DNA of 64,000 bases from DASZFV01 sp035549075 (GTDB lineage Bacteria; Myxococcota_A; Polyangia; Fen-1088), in contig DASZRT010000075.1 in the NCBI GenBank assembly GCA_035549075.1, forward strand, positions 46,946-110,945. Reading direction: 5' to 3'. The translations under genes and the position numbers were made by a program. The notes under the pieces are model-generated. The model did no database searches, was not told where the DNA came from, and saw only the letters and a program-made list of their open reading frames with translations. Positions 19,672-29,051 of this stretch are shown in pieces; position 1 is the stretch's first letter, and every line of letters starts with the position of its first letter.

Positions 19672-22600
19672 GTGAGCCAGCGTCCGCGGAAGGGCCAGGA
19701 GGCGGCCTCGGCCAGCAGTGGCGCCGCCTATACAGTTCAGGCCGTGCTCCAGGAGACCGCCTCGACAGGCGTCTACCGGGTGACGCGCGTCGCCGACGAT
19801 CGCTCCGTGATCCTCAAGACGCTACGGAGGAAGCCGCCGCGCGCTCACGAGCTCGAACGTCTGCGGCGGGAGTACGAGGTGGGCGTGGGTCTGAACGTGC
19901 GTTCGGTCGTGCGGCCGCTCGCGCTCGAGAGCGTCGACGGCGTGCCGATGCTCGTGCTCGAGGACTTCGGCGGTGAGTCGCTCGACCGCCTGTCGACGGG
20001 CCCGATGGAGCCGCGCCGGTTCTTGCGGCTGGCCGTCGCCGTCACGGGCGCGATCGCCGACCTCCACAAGCACGGCATCGTTCATCGCGACATCAAACCC
20101 GGCAACATCATCGTGCGCGAGGACACGACGCTCGCGAAGATCATCGACCTCGGCATCGCGACGGCGCCGGGGCAGGGGACCGCCGGCGCGCCGGCGGCGT
20201 CGGCGCTCGCCAACCAGGCGCCCTTGATCGAGGGTTCGCTGCCGTACATGTCTCCCGAGCAGACGGGGCGCATGAACCGCACCGTCGACGAGCGCAGCGA
20301 CCTCTATTCATTGGGCGTGACGTTCTACGAGCTGCTCGCGGGGCAGCTGCCGCTCAAGGGCGAGGACGCGCTCGAGTGGATCCACGCGCACCTCGCGCGC
20401 GAGCCCACGCCCCTCGCCTGGGTCGCGCCGGCGGTGCCCGACGTGCTCGCGGCGATCGTCATGAAGCTGCTCGCGAAGCGGCCCGAGGAGCGCTACCAGA
20501 CGGCGACGGGGCTGCTCCACGACCTGTCGACCTGCGCGGCGCAGCTCGATCGCAACGGGCGCATCATCCCGTTCGACCTCGGCGGCCACGACGCCGCTGA
20601 TACGTTCGAGATCCCGCGCAAGCTCTACGGCCGCGCCGAGCCGGCGGCGCGTCTCGAGGCGGCCTTCGAGCGCGTCGCCAAGACCGGCCGCGCCGAGCTC
20701 GTGCTCGTGTCGGGCTATTCGGGCATCGGCAAGTCTTCGCTCGTGCTGACGCTCGAGACGCCGATCTCGGTGCGCGGCGCGCTGTTCCTCGCGGGCAAGT
20801 TCGATCTCGTGCGGCGCGACGTTCCGTACGCGACGCTCGTGCGCGCGTTTCGTGACGAGGTGGTCGCGCGCCTCGACGCCGACGAGGCCTCGGTCGCCGC
20901 GTTCGGCGCGCACCTCGACGCAGCGCTCGGCCCCAACGCCGATCTCATCGTGCAGATGTTCCCCGAGCTCGAGCGCGTCCTCGGCTCACGCCCGCCCGTG
21001 CCGGGTCTCGCGCGCAGCGAGGAGGAGACGCGCTTCCACCGCGTGTTCCGCCAGTTCCTGTCGGTGCTCACCGACGGCGAGCGCACGCTCGTGCTGTTCC
21101 TCGACGATCTCCAGTGGGCCGACGCCGCGAGCTTGCGGCTGCTCACGCGCGTCCTCGCGCATCCCGACACGCCGCGCGTCCTCACGATCGGCGCGTACCG
21201 GGACAACGAGGTCCACGCCTCGCACCCGCTCGAGCTCGCGCTCGAGGATCTGCGCCGCGCCGGCACCGAAGAGAGCCGCGTCGTCCTCGCGCCGCTGTCG
21301 GTCGACGACACGACGGCGCTCGTCGCCGACGCCGTGCACGCCGACCTCGCGACGGCGCGCCCGCTGGCCGAGCTGGTCCACGAGAAGACGGCGGGCAACC
21401 CGTTCTTCGTGATCCAGTTCCTCACGGCGCTCCACGACGAGGGGCTCATCTCGGCCGTGCCGCTCGTCGGGCTCGTGTGGGACGTCGCCAAGATCCGGGA
21501 GCGCGGCTTCACCGACAACGTCGTCGACCTAATGACGCGCAAGATCGAGCGCCTCGATCGCCCCGTCGTCGAGCTGCTCGAGCTCGCGGCCTGCATCGGC
21601 AACACGATCGACGTCGGCACGCTGGCGATCGTGCGCGGAGGCACGCGAGCCGACACCGAGGCGCTGCTGCAGGTCGCGCTCGCCGAGGGCGTGCTGCTGC
21701 GCCGGCGCGGCGTCTTCCGCTTCCTGCACGACCGCGTCCAGCAGGCCGCCTACGCGCTCATCCCCGAGGCCCAGCGCGCCGAGGTCCACTTGCGCATCGG
21801 GCGGCTCCTGCTCGCGAGCCGTCAGCCGGGCGGCGCCGACGAGGACGCGCGCGAAGAGACGCGAGACGGCGTCGAGGACGATTCGTCGCTGTTCGACGTC
21901 ACCGATCACCTCAACGTCGGCGCGCACCTGCTGACCGACGCGGCCGAGCGTCGCGTGCTCGCGCGCCTCAACCTGCTCGCGGGCCGCAAGGCGAAGGCGT
22001 CGACGGCCTACGCGTCGGCGATCCGCTACTTCGAGGCGGGGCTGCCGCTGCTCGACGCCAACGCCTGGTCGTCCTCGCACGCCGTCGCCTACGGCCTGCA
22101 CTTCGAGCACGCCGAGTCGCTGTACCTCGTGGGCCGGTTCGCCGAGGCCGAGGCGCGCTTCGCCGTCGTGCTCGCCAACACCGACTCGGTCCTCGAACGC
22201 GCCGACGTGTACCAGATCGAGGTCGACCTCTTCACGTCGCAGATCGCGCTCGACAAGGCCGTCGACACGGCCGTGCGCGGCCTCGAGGAGCTGGGGGTCG
22301 AGCTGTCCGCGCACCCCACCGAGTCTCAACTGACGGCGACGGCCGACCGCGTGTTCGCGGCGCTCGCGGGCCGCACGATGGACGAGCTGCTCGCGCTGCC
22401 GCGCATGATCGATCCGCGCATGCGCGCGGCGCTCGACATCCTGGCCGTGCTGTTCGGTCCGTCGCACAGCACGGATCCGAACCTGCCTTTCATTGTGTAC
22501 GCCAACATGGTCGAGATCAGCCTGCGCCACGGCAACACCGACGCGTCGGCGATCGGCTACGCGTACTTCGGCATGGCGATCGGCGCCAAGTTCGGCCGCT

Positions 22601-25446
22601 ACAAAGAGGGCTACGCGTTCGGCAAGCTGGGCGCCGACTTGGCCGAGAAGCACGGCCTGCTCGCCTACAAGTCGAAGCTCGCGCTGATCTTCGGCGACTG
22701 CATCGGCCCCTGGTCGCGGCCGCTCCTGGGCGCGCTCGATCACCTCGACGTCGCGTTTCGCACGGCCGTCGAGACGGGCGACCTCACGTTCGCCTGCTAC
22801 TGCTGCAACCACATCGTCTTCGATCGCTTGCTGCTGGGCGAGCCGCTCGCCGACGTGTTCCGCGAGTCGCTGCGCCGCTACGACTTCGCGCGCAAGGCCA
22901 GCTTCGACGCCTCCTGCAAGATCATCCTCGACATTCAGGCGTTCATGCTCGCGCTGCGCGGCCTGTCGCCCGATGCGCTCCGCGAGCAGGCGCGCGGCGA
23001 CCTGCGCGCGCGGCCGCAGCCTGGCCTCCAGGCCGACGACCAAGCTGACGACGTCGGCTTCGACGAGCGCGCGTTCCACGCCGAGATGGACGTCTACCCG
23101 TGGCCCATCATCCGGTGCTGGCACTTCATCATGCGGCTCTCGGCGCGTTACTACCTCGGCGACCACGAGGGCGCGCTCGCCGACGGGTGGCGGGCGCGCG
23201 AGCTCATCTGGACGAGCATGGCGCACCTGCAAGAGCCGGAGTTCTGGTTCTTCTTCGCGCTCACGCTCGCGGCGACGCACGGCAAGGTCGCCGCCGCCGA
23301 GCGCCCGCGCCAGCTCGACCTGATCCGCGTGCACGAGCGCAAGCTCGCGCGCTGGGCGGCCGAGTGCCCCGAGAACTTCGAGGCCAAGTGGGCGCTCGTC
23401 GCCGCCGAGCTGGCGCGCATCGAGGGCCGCGCCGAGCCGGCGATGTCGCTCTACGAGCAGGCCATCCGCGCCGCGCGGGCGTCGGGCTTCGTGCAGAACG
23501 AGGCGCTCGGCCTCGAGCTCGCGAGCGGCTTCCACCGCGCGCGCGGCTTCGAGCTCATCGCCGACACGTACATGCGCGAGTCGCGCGCCGCCTACGTGCG
23601 CTGGGGCGCCTTCGGAAAGGTCGCCGAGCTCGATCGGAGGTATCCGCACCTGGTGGCGTCGGCCTCGCGCGCCGCAGACGAGGCGCGCCCCGAGGCGACG
23701 GCGACTCTCGCCATGCGCGCCGAGTGGATCGATCTCGTGTCGGTCGTGCGCGCGTCGCAGTCGATCTCGAGCGAGACGTCGCTCGACAAGCTCGTGGGGA
23801 CGCTGTTCCGCATCGTGCTCGAGCAGGGCGGCGCGCAGCGAGGCTTTCTCGTCATGCGTCGCAACGGCGAGGCCGTGCTCGAGGCCGAGGCGTGGCTCGA
23901 CGAGGGCGGCGTGCGCGCGCGCATCTTGCCGTCGGTGCCGGTCGCGACGTCGCGCCTCGTGCCGCGCTCGCTCGTCGCCGCCGTGCTCGGTTCGGGGCGA
24001 CGTGTGCTGCTCGACGACGCGAGCCGCCCGGGCGCGTTCTCGAACGACGAGTACGTCGTGCGCGTCGGGCCGCGTTCGGTGCTCGCGTTGCCCATCATGC
24101 GGCACGGCGAGGTCGCGGGCCTGCTCTACCTCGAGAACAACGCCCTCACGGGCGCCTTCACTTCGGATCGCCTCGCGTCGCTCGAGCTCGTGACGGCGCA
24201 GGCGGCGATCTCGCTCGAGATCGCGCGCCTCGTCGAGACCGAGCGGACGGCGCGCGCGGCGGCCGAGGGCGCCGAGCGGCGCGCCGCGTTTCTCGCCGAC
24301 GCGACGGCGTTGCTCGTGGCGTCGCTCGACGCCGACACGCAGCTGACGCGGCTCGCGCGCCTCGCCGTGCAGTCGCTCGCCGACGTCTGCCTCATCGATC
24401 TCGTCGACGGCACGGAGGTCCGCAGGGTCGCGGCGGCGCACAAGGATCCCGCGGCGGAGGCGCCGCTCGCCGAGCTGGCGGCGCGCTTCCCGGCGCGGCT
24501 CGACGCCACGTCGCCGCAGGGCACGGTCGCGCGCACGAAGGAGTCGCTGCTGCTCGAAGATCCCGACGTCGGAGCGGGGTTCTCGTCGCTGCTCGTGCTG
24601 CCGCTCGTGACGGGCGGCGACGTCGTCGGCGTCATCTCGCTCGCGCAGGCCGAGCCGGCGCACCGCTACGGCCCTCGCGATCTCGAGGTCGCGCGCGAGC
24701 TGGCCGCGCGCGCCGCGATCGCGGTCTCGAACGCGCGCCTCTACCGGGCTACCCAGGCGGCGGTCCAGCTGCGCGACGACTTCCTCGGCATGGCGTCGCA
24801 CGAGCTGCGCACGCCGCTGACGTCGCTCATCTTGTCGTTGCAGACGCTCGAGCGCCGCCCGTGGGAGGGCCGTCCGCTCGCGCCGCTCATCGACGCGCGC
24901 CGCATCTCGCTCGCGGCGCGCCAGGCCGAGCGCCTCGATCGCCTCATCGGCGACCTGCTCGACGTCTCGCGCATGGAGGCGGGACAGCTCGTGCTCGTGC
25001 GCGCGCTCGTCGATCTCGGCGAGCTTGCGCGCGAGGTCGTCGCGCGCTTCGAGGAGGACGCCGCGCGCTCGGGCTGCGCCATCACGATCGAGACGACGCC
25101 CGCGATCGTCGGCAGCTGGGACGCCTCGCGCCTCGATCAGGTCGTCACGAACCTGCTCGGGAACGCGCTCAAGTTCGGCGCCGGCCGGCCCATCCACGTC
25201 CGGGTCGACACGCGGGGCGATCGCGCGCTGCTCGTCGTACGCGACGAGGGCGTCGGCATCGAGCCCGAGCACCAGCGCACGGTCTTCGATCGCTTCGATC
25301 GCGGCGGCGTCACCGAGAGCCAGGGCGGCCTCGGGCTCGGCCTCTACATCTGTCGGCGGCTCGTCGACGCGCACGGCGGGCGCATCAGCGTGTCGAGCCG
25401 GCCAGGGTCGGGCTCGACGTTCTCCGTCGAGCTTCCGTTTTCATAG
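19672..25446 (+). CDS. Giant Ser/Thr kinase-AAA ATPase-GAF-histidine kinase
   Basis: About 1924 residues in a single frame. The order is: Ser/Thr kinase (residues 20-285; catalytic loop VHRDIKPGNIIV near 138, IIDLGIA, YMSPEQ), a signal-transduction ATPase of the STAND/AAA_16 type (Walker A SGYSGIGKSS near 348, Walker B FLDDLQWAD), a long helical repeat region, two GAF domains (about 1370-1530 and 1545-1690), HisKA (His near 1710 in SHELRTPL) and HATPase (NLLGNALKFG, GLGLGLYICRRL). Such kinase-ATPase-histidine kinase fusions are known in myxobacteria and cyanobacteria. GTG 19672 behind GGGGGG was preferred to a TTG at 19618. The kinase carries DLG in place of DFG. Confidence 0.93.
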   Translation: MSQRPRKGQEAASASSGAAYTVQAVLQETASTGVYRVTRVADDRSVILKTLRRKPPRAHELERLRREYEVGVGLNVRSVVRPLALESVDGVPMLVLEDFGGESLDRLSTGPMEPRRFLRLAVAVTGAIADLHKHGIVHRDIKPGNIIVREDTTLAKIIDLGIATAPGQGTAGAPAASALANQAPLIEGSLPYMSPEQTGRMNRTVDERSDLYSLGVTFYELLAGQLPLKGEDALEWIHAHLAREPTPLAWVAPAVPDVLAAIVMKLLAKRPEERYQTATGLLHDLSTCAAQLDRNGRIIPFDLGGHDAADTFEIPRKLYGRAEPAARLEAAFERVAKTGRAELVLVSGYSGIGKSSLVLTLETPISVRGALFLAGKFDLVRRDVPYATLVRAFRDEVVARLDADEASVAAFGAHLDAALGPNADLIVQMFPELERVLGSRPPVPGLARSEEETRFHRVFRQFLSVLTDGERTLVLFLDDLQWADAASLRLLTRVLAHPDTPRVLTIGAYRDNEVHASHPLELALEDLRRAGTEESRVVLAPLSVDDTTALVADAVHADLATARPLAELVHEKTAGNPFFVIQFLTALHDEGLISAVPLVGLVWDVAKIRERGFTDNVVDLMTRKIERLDRPVVELLELAACIGNTIDVGTLAIVRGGTRADTEALLQVALAEGVLLRRRGVFRFLHDRVQQAAYALIPEAQRAEVHLRIGRLLLASRQPGGADEDAREETRDGVEDDSSLFDVTDHLNVGAHLLTDAAERRVLARLNLLAGRKAKASTAYASAIRYFEAGLPLLDANAWSSSHAVAYGLHFEHAESLYLVGRFAEAEARFAVVLANTDSVLERADVYQIEVDLFTSQIALDKAVDTAVRGLEELGVELSAHPTESQLTATADRVFAALAGRTMDELLALPRMIDPRMRAALDILAVLFGPSHSTDPNLPFIVYANMVEISLRHGNTDASAIGYAYFGMAIGAKFGRYKEGYAFGKLGADLAEKHGLLAYKSKLALIFGDCIGPWSRPLLGALDHLDVAFRTAVETGDLTFACYCCNHIVFDRLLLGEPLADVFRESLRRYDFARKASFDASCKIILDIQAFMLALRGLSPDALREQARGDLRARPQPGLQADDQADDVGFDERAFHAEMDVYPWPIIRCWHFIMRLSARYYLGDHEGALADGWRARELIWTSMAHLQEPEFWFFFALTLAATHGKVAAAERPRQLDLIRVHERKLARWAAECPENFEAKWALVAAELARIEGRAEPAMSLYEQAIRAARASGFVQNEALGLELASGFHRARGFELIADTYMRESRAAYVRWGAFGKVAELDRRYPHLVASASRAADEARPEATATLAMRAEWIDLVSVVRASQSISSETSLDKLVGTLFRIVLEQGGAQRGFLVMRRNGEAVLEAEAWLDEGGVRARILPSVPVATSRLVPRSLVAAVLGSGRRVLLDDASRPGAFSNDEYVVRVGPRSVLALPIMRHGEVAGLLYLENNALTGAFTSDRLASLELVTAQAAISLEIARLVETERTARAAAEGAERRAAFLADATALLVASLDADTQLTRLARLAVQSLADVCLIDLVDGTEVRRVAAAHKDPAAEAPLAELAARFPARLDATSPQGTVARTKESLLLEDPDVGAGFSSLLVLPLVTGGDVVGVISLAQAEPAHRYGPRDLEVARELAARAAIAVSNARLYRATQAAVQLRDDFLGMASHELRTPLTSLILSLQTLERRPWEGRPLAPLIDARRISLAARQAERLDRLIGDLLDVSRMEAGQLVLVRALVDLGELAREVVARFEEDAARSGCAITIETTPAIVGSWDASRLDQVVTNLLGNALKFGAGRPIHVRVDTRGDRALLVVRDEGVGIEPEHQRTVFDRFDRGGVTESQGGLGLGLYICRRLVDAHGGRISVSSRPGSGSTFSVELPFS

Positions 25447-25455
25447 AAGGAGTCA

Positions 25456-26253
25456 GTGGTGGAGTTGCAGCTCGAGGGAAAGACGGTCCTCGTCACCGGG
25501 TCGACGGCGGGCATCGGTTACGCGGCGGCGCGGCTCTTCGCGCGTGAGGGCGCGACGGTGGTCGTCAACGGCCGCAGCGAGGCGCGCGTCGCCGACGCGA
25601 TGGCCGCGCTGGCGAAGGACGCGCCGCGCGCGCGCGTGCGCGGCGTCGCCGCCGACGTCGGCACGGCCGCGGGGTGCGCCGCGCTCGTCGCGCGCGAGGC
25701 GTCCGTCGACGTTCTCGTCAACAACGTCGGTCTGTACGGCCCACAGGCCTTCGAGGACATCACCGACGAGGACTGGCAGCGCTACTTCGACGTCAACGTC
25801 ATGTCGGGCGCTCGCCTCTCGCGCGCGTATTTCCCCGGTATGCTCGCGCGCAGCTGGGGCCGCGTCATCTTCGTCTCGAGCGAGTCGGCGATGCAGGTGC
25901 CCGCCGAGATGGTTCACTACGGCATGACGAAGGCGGCGCAGCTGGCGATCGCGCGCGGCATGGCCGAGCGCGCGCGCGGCACGGGCGTCACCGTCAACAG
26001 CGTGCTGCCCGGCCCCACGATGTCGGAGGGCCTCGACGAGATGGTACGGAAGCGCGCCTCCGAGAGGGGGCTCAGCGACGCCGAGATCGAACGTGACTTC
26101 TTCGCGACGGCGCGCCCCACGTCGATCATCCAGCGCTTCGAGACGGTCGACGAGATCGCGAACCTGATCGTCTACCTGGCGAGCCCGCTCGCGAGCGGCA
26201 CGACCGGCTCGTCGCTGCGGGTCGACGGCGGGATGGTCCGCAGCATCATCTAG
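25456..26253 (+). CDS. Short-chain dehydrogenase/reductase
   Basis: A 265-residue classical SDR: cofactor loop TGSTAGIG, NNVG, catalytic Ser in VSSES, YGMTK (Tyr and Lys), and C-terminal GSSLRVDGG. It is an NAD(P)-dependent oxidoreductase; the pattern is like FabG/oxoacyl reductase relatives and the substrate is unknown. The start GTG follows AAGGAG; a second GTG three bases on has better spacing. It lies 10 bp after the giant kinase and is convergent with the NrsF-like gene, with a 2-bp gap. Confidence 0.9.
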   Translation: MVELQLEGKTVLVTGSTAGIGYAAARLFAREGATVVVNGRSEARVADAMAALAKDAPRARVRGVAADVGTAAGCAALVAREASVDVLVNNVGLYGPQAFEDITDEDWQRYFDVNVMSGARLSRAYFPGMLARSWGRVIFVSSESAMQVPAEMVHYGMTKAAQLAIARGMAERARGTGVTVNSVLPGPTMSEGLDEMVRKRASERGLSDAEIERDFFATARPTSIIQRFETVDEIANLIVYLASPLASGTTGSSLRVDGGMVRSII

Positions 26254-26255
26254 GG

Positions 26256-26870
26256 TTAGGGCGCGAACGAGCGCGGCCGCCGGTACCGCGAGATCGCGAC
26301 GCAGGCGCCGGCGACGAAGAGCCACGCGCCCACGTGGTGAATCAAGACGTGTCGCGCGCCTTGGTGGCACGCGAGCTCGCCCACGAAGGCCCCGGCCGTG
26401 CCGGCCCCGAGCCCGGCCGCGAGCGCGCGCGGCCAGCGCCAGGCCGCGTCGCCCAACGCCCAGATCGCCCATCCGAGGGGCAAGAGCCCGACGCCGACGT
26501 GGCTGACCGAACAGACCCACCCGGGCGTCGACGACGGTATGCCCTCGCCGCGCGCGAGCGCGAGAAGGCCCATCGTGACGGGCGCGGCGACGAGGATGAC
26601 GGACGCCCAGCGCGTCCCAGGCGCGACGGCCGCGACAGAAGCCACGGCGGCGAGGGCGAGCAAGGCCGCGAGCGTCGCGAGGCTCGTGGGCGCCGCGCTG
26701 CCGGCGGCGAGCGCGCCGAGCGCGATGAGGGCGCAGAGCCCCCCCCAGGCCGCGCCGAGAATGGCCGCCCTTCGCGTCCACGGGCGCGCCACGGGCGCCC
26801 GGCGAAGCTCGGCGAGCGCCGCGGCGCGGGCCTTCTCCAGCGCGCCGCTCTCTCGCTCGACGGCGCTCAC
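26256..26870 (-). CDS. NrsF/DUF1109-like membrane anti-sigma factor
   Basis: A 204-residue protein with about six hydrophobic segments after a 35-residue cytoplasmic N-terminus. Two cysteines lie in conserved-looking settings, GWVCSVSHVGVGL and GELACHQGARHVLIHHVGAW, the second in a Cys/His-rich motif. The DUF1109/NrsF family in Caulobacter holds sigma-F at the membrane and releases it on heavy-metal or oxidant stress through two conserved Cys. The GTG start overlaps the ECF sigma stop as GTGA, the arrangement expected of a sigma/anti-sigma pair. The family call rests on topology, the Cys/His motifs and context. Confidence 0.75.
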   Translation of the reverse strand: MSAVERESGALEKARAAALAELRRAPVARPWTRRAAILGAAWGGLCALIALGALAAGSAAPTSLATLAALLALAAVASVAAVAPGTRWASVILVAAPVTMGLLALARGEGIPSSTPGWVCSVSHVGVGLLPLGWAIWALGDAAWRWPRALAAGLGAGTAGAFVGELACHQGARHVLIHHVGAWLFVAGACVAISRYRRPRSFAP

Positions 26871-27421
26871 GAGGGTCCCTCCAGTCCCAGCGGCGCGAGC
26901 AACGCACGCAGCTTCTGGTACCCGCGGTGCGCGCGCACCTTCGCCGCGCCGACGCTGATGCCCAGCGCCGCCGCGATCTCTTCGAACGACAGCTCCTGCA
27001 GCTTGTGCAGCACGACGGCCTCGCGCTGATCGACCGGCAGCTTCATGAGAGCGTCTTCGATCGCCCGCGCCGCCGCGGGATCGGCCGACGGCGCCGGTTC
27101 CACGACGGCGTCGACCACGACGCGTCCCACGGCCAGATCCTCGGGCCGCGCGCGCCGTCGCCGAAGCGCGTCCCGGCCCGCGTTGGCGGCGATCGCGAAG
27201 ATCCAGCCGCGCACCGTCGTGCCCGGTTGATACCGCCCGCGCGCGCGCACGACCGAGAGGAACGTCGTCTGCAACAGGTCCTCGGCCATCGCCTGGTCGC
27301 GCACCATGCGAGCCAGGAAGGCCAGCACGGGCGGCGCGTGGCGAGCGTACAGGGTCTCGAAGGCGCGCTCGTCGCCTCGACAAAATTGCTCCATGAGGTG
27401 GTCGTCCTCGGACTGCGGCAA
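26867..27421 (-). CDS. ECF sigma factor (SigF-like)
   Basis: About 184 residues with region 2 (DDHLMEQFCRGDERAFETLY, VRDQAMAEDLLQTTFLSV, TTVRGWIFAIAANAGRDALR) and region 4 (LPVDQREAVVLHKLQELSFEEIAAALGISVGAAKVRAHRGYQKLR). The conserved DDHLM motif implies a start upstream of the ATG at 27394. The TTG at 27421 has GGAG at 6 nt, but a start site from the promoter at 27435-27460 would give a leader of only a few bases, so the true start is unsettled. It overlaps the NrsF-like gene by 4 bp and probably controls itself and the divergent operon. Confidence 0.9.
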   Translation of the reverse strand: MPQSEDDHLMEQFCRGDERAFETLYARHAPPVLAFLARMVRDQAMAEDLLQTTFLSVVRARGRYQPGTTVRGWIFAIAANAGRDALRRRRARPEDLAVGRVVVDAVVEPAPSADPAAARAIEDALMKLPVDQREAVVLHKLQELSFEEIAAALGISVGAAKVRAHRGYQKLRALLAPLGLEGPS

Positions 27422-27434
27422 GTCTGTCTCCGTC

Positions 27435-27460
27435 AACGCCTCGGCGGCCCGCGCGGTTAC
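27435..27460 (-). promoter_or_regulatory. ECF-type promoter GTAACC-N16-CGTT for the sigma/anti-sigma genes
   Basis: On the minus strand GTAACC (27460-27455), a 16-nt spacer and CGTT (27438-27435). It is identical in both boxes and in spacing to the divergent element at 27502-27527. Caulobacter sigma-F promoters are known to carry GTAACC at -35 and a CG-starting -10 box, which fits an autoregulated SigF-like factor. Confidence 0.65.
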
Positions 27461-27501
27461 AGCTTGGCGCCAATGAGCGCGCGCCGCGGCGAAAATCGTC
27501 G

Positions 27502-27527
27502 GTAACCGGACGCGGCGCGGCTGCGTT
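27502..27527 (+). promoter_or_regulatory. ECF-type promoter GTAACC-N16-CGTT for the radical SAM operon
   Basis: GTAACC (27502-27507), a 16-nt spacer and CGTT (27524-27527), 10 bp before the first radical SAM ATG. Transcription would start near 27533-27537, giving a leaderless or nearly leaderless mRNA. It is the mirror copy of the element at 27435-27460. Confidence 0.65.
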
Positions 27528-27536
27528 GCATCCCAT

Positions 27537-29051
27537 ATGCGGGTCTTGCTCGTCCAGCCGGCGCCCTTCGAGCCGGGGCGCCTCGGGCTCGAGAACGTCA
27601 TTTGGCTCTCCGAGCCCGTCGCGCTCACGAGCATCGCCGCCATGATCCCCGAGCACGAGGTGCGGCTGCTCGACATGCGCCTCGAGCCCGACACGGCGCT
27701 CAACGAGCTGTTGCTCGGTTGGCGGCCCGAGCTCGTCGGCGTCACGTCGATGACGACCGACTGTTACCAGGCGCGCGCCGTCCTCGAAGTCGCGAAAGGC
27801 ACGCTGGGCGACGCTTGCTTCACGTTGGTCGGTGGGCACCACCCGACGCTGTCGCCCGAGGACTTCGAGGACGACACCGTCGACGCCATCTGTTTGGGCG
27901 AGGGTGAAGAGACGTTTCAACAGCTGGTCGCGCACCTCGCGGCCGGCGGCGACCGCCGCGCGTTGGGCGCGATCGCGGGGCTGCGGCACCGCACGGCCGA
28001 TGGATGGGCCACGACGCCGAAGCGCGCGCAGTCGCGCACGCTCGACTCGTTCCCCGCGCCCGCGCGCCACCTCATCCCCGCACGGTACCGCCGGGAGTAC
28101 TTCTTCACCGTCGCTGGCCCGATGGCGTCGATGCAAACGTCCAGGGGCTGCAGCTTCGATTGTAATTTCTGCGCGATCTGGGAGTTTTACGAGCGCCGCA
28201 CGCGCTACCTGTCGGCCGAGGCCATCTGCGATCGCCTCGAGACCATCGAGGAGAAGTTCGTCTTTCTGCTCGACGACAACTTCCTCACCAACAAGAAGCG
28301 CCTCGAGGCGCTGTGCGACGAGCTCGAGCGTCGCGGGATCCAGAAGTACTTCGGCACGCAGGGCCGCACCGACTTCATCGCCGAGAACCCGGCGCTCATG
28401 GCGCGCCTCGCGAAGAACGGCCTCATGATGGTGCTGTCGGGCTACGAGTCGAACGACGACGACGCGCTCGAGGCGCTGCGCAAGAAGAGCACGCGTGACG
28501 CCAACCGCCGCGCCGCCGACGTCCTGCGCGACCTCGGCATCATCTCGACCGGCATCTTCATGGTGCGGCCCGACTTCGAAGAGGCCGACTTCGACCGGCT
28601 CTACGCGGCCATCAACGAGCTCGGCATCGCCATCCCGCTCGTGACGGTGCTGACGCCGCTGCCGGGCACGCAGCTCTTCAAGCAGCGCCAGCACGAGCTG
28701 CTCACGCGCGACGTGCGCTTGTTCGACCTGCTGCACGCCGTGCTGCCGACGAAGATCCCGCGCGCGCGCTTCTACGCGAAGATGGCCGAGTACAACCGCG
28801 CGACGTGGCCCGGCTTCGAACGCGCCATCCGCGCGTCGGTGCGCCGCCGCCCCGGCTTCTTCCTGGGCGCGCTGCCGGGCATCGCGCGCTTCCTGCGCCG
28901 CGCGAACCGCTATCGCCCCGTCGTCGAGAGCGGCGAGAGCCACCTGCGCGACGAGGTCGGCATCATCGACGCGAACATCACAGCCGCGACGGCGCCGGCG
29001 CGCCGCAAGTTGCCGGTCGTCGGCGACGGCGCTTCGGTGGGGGCGCCGTGA
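27537..29051 (+). CDS. B12-binding-domain radical SAM protein (first of two)
   Basis: A 504-residue protein with an N-terminal cobalamin-binding-type Rossmann domain (VLLVQPAP, LVGGHHPTLSPEDF, LGEGEETF; residues 1-150) and a radical SAM barrel whose cluster motif CxxxCxxC is at C205, C209 and C212 (SRGCSFDCNFC). FLLDDNFLTNKKR, LSGYESNDDDAL and LTPLPGT are typical of the BchE/HpnJ-like superfamily. Members methylate or rearrange unactivated carbons using a 5'-deoxyadenosyl radical; the substrate here is unknown. It starts at an ATG right behind an ECF-type promoter and overlaps the next gene as GTGA. The C-terminal tail ends in RRKLPVVGDG, similar to the tail of the second radical SAM protein. 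Confidence 0.92.
   Translation: MRVLLVQPAPFEPGRLGLENVIWLSEPVALTSIAAMIPEHEVRLLDMRLEPDTALNELLLGWRPELVGVTSMTTDCYQARAVLEVAKGTLGDACFTLVGGHHPTLSPEDFEDDTVDAICLGEGEETFQQLVAHLAAGGDRRALGAIAGLRHRTADGWATTPKRAQSRTLDSFPAPARHLIPARYRREYFFTVAGPMASMQTSRGCSFDCNFCAIWEFYERRTRYLSAEAICDRLETIEEKFVFLLDDNFLTNKKRLEALCDELERRGIQKYFGTQGRTDFIAENPALMARLAKNGLMMVLSGYESNDDDALEALRKKSTRDANRRAADVLRDLGIISTGIFMVRPDFEEADFDRLYAAINELGIAIPLVTVLTPLPGTQLFKQRQHELLTRDVRLFDLLHAVLPTKIPRARFYAKMAEYNRATWPGFERAIRASVRRRPGFFLGALPGIARFLRRANRYRPVVESGESHLRDEVGIIDANITAATAPARRKLPVVGDGASVGAP

Noticed and set aside
21529..25374. A 1281-residue open frame on the minus strand inside the giant kinase gene
   Set aside because: Its sequence is low-complexity Arg/Ala/Glu/Val with no motif. 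It is the antisense shadow of a GC-rich gene with clear domains on the plus strand.
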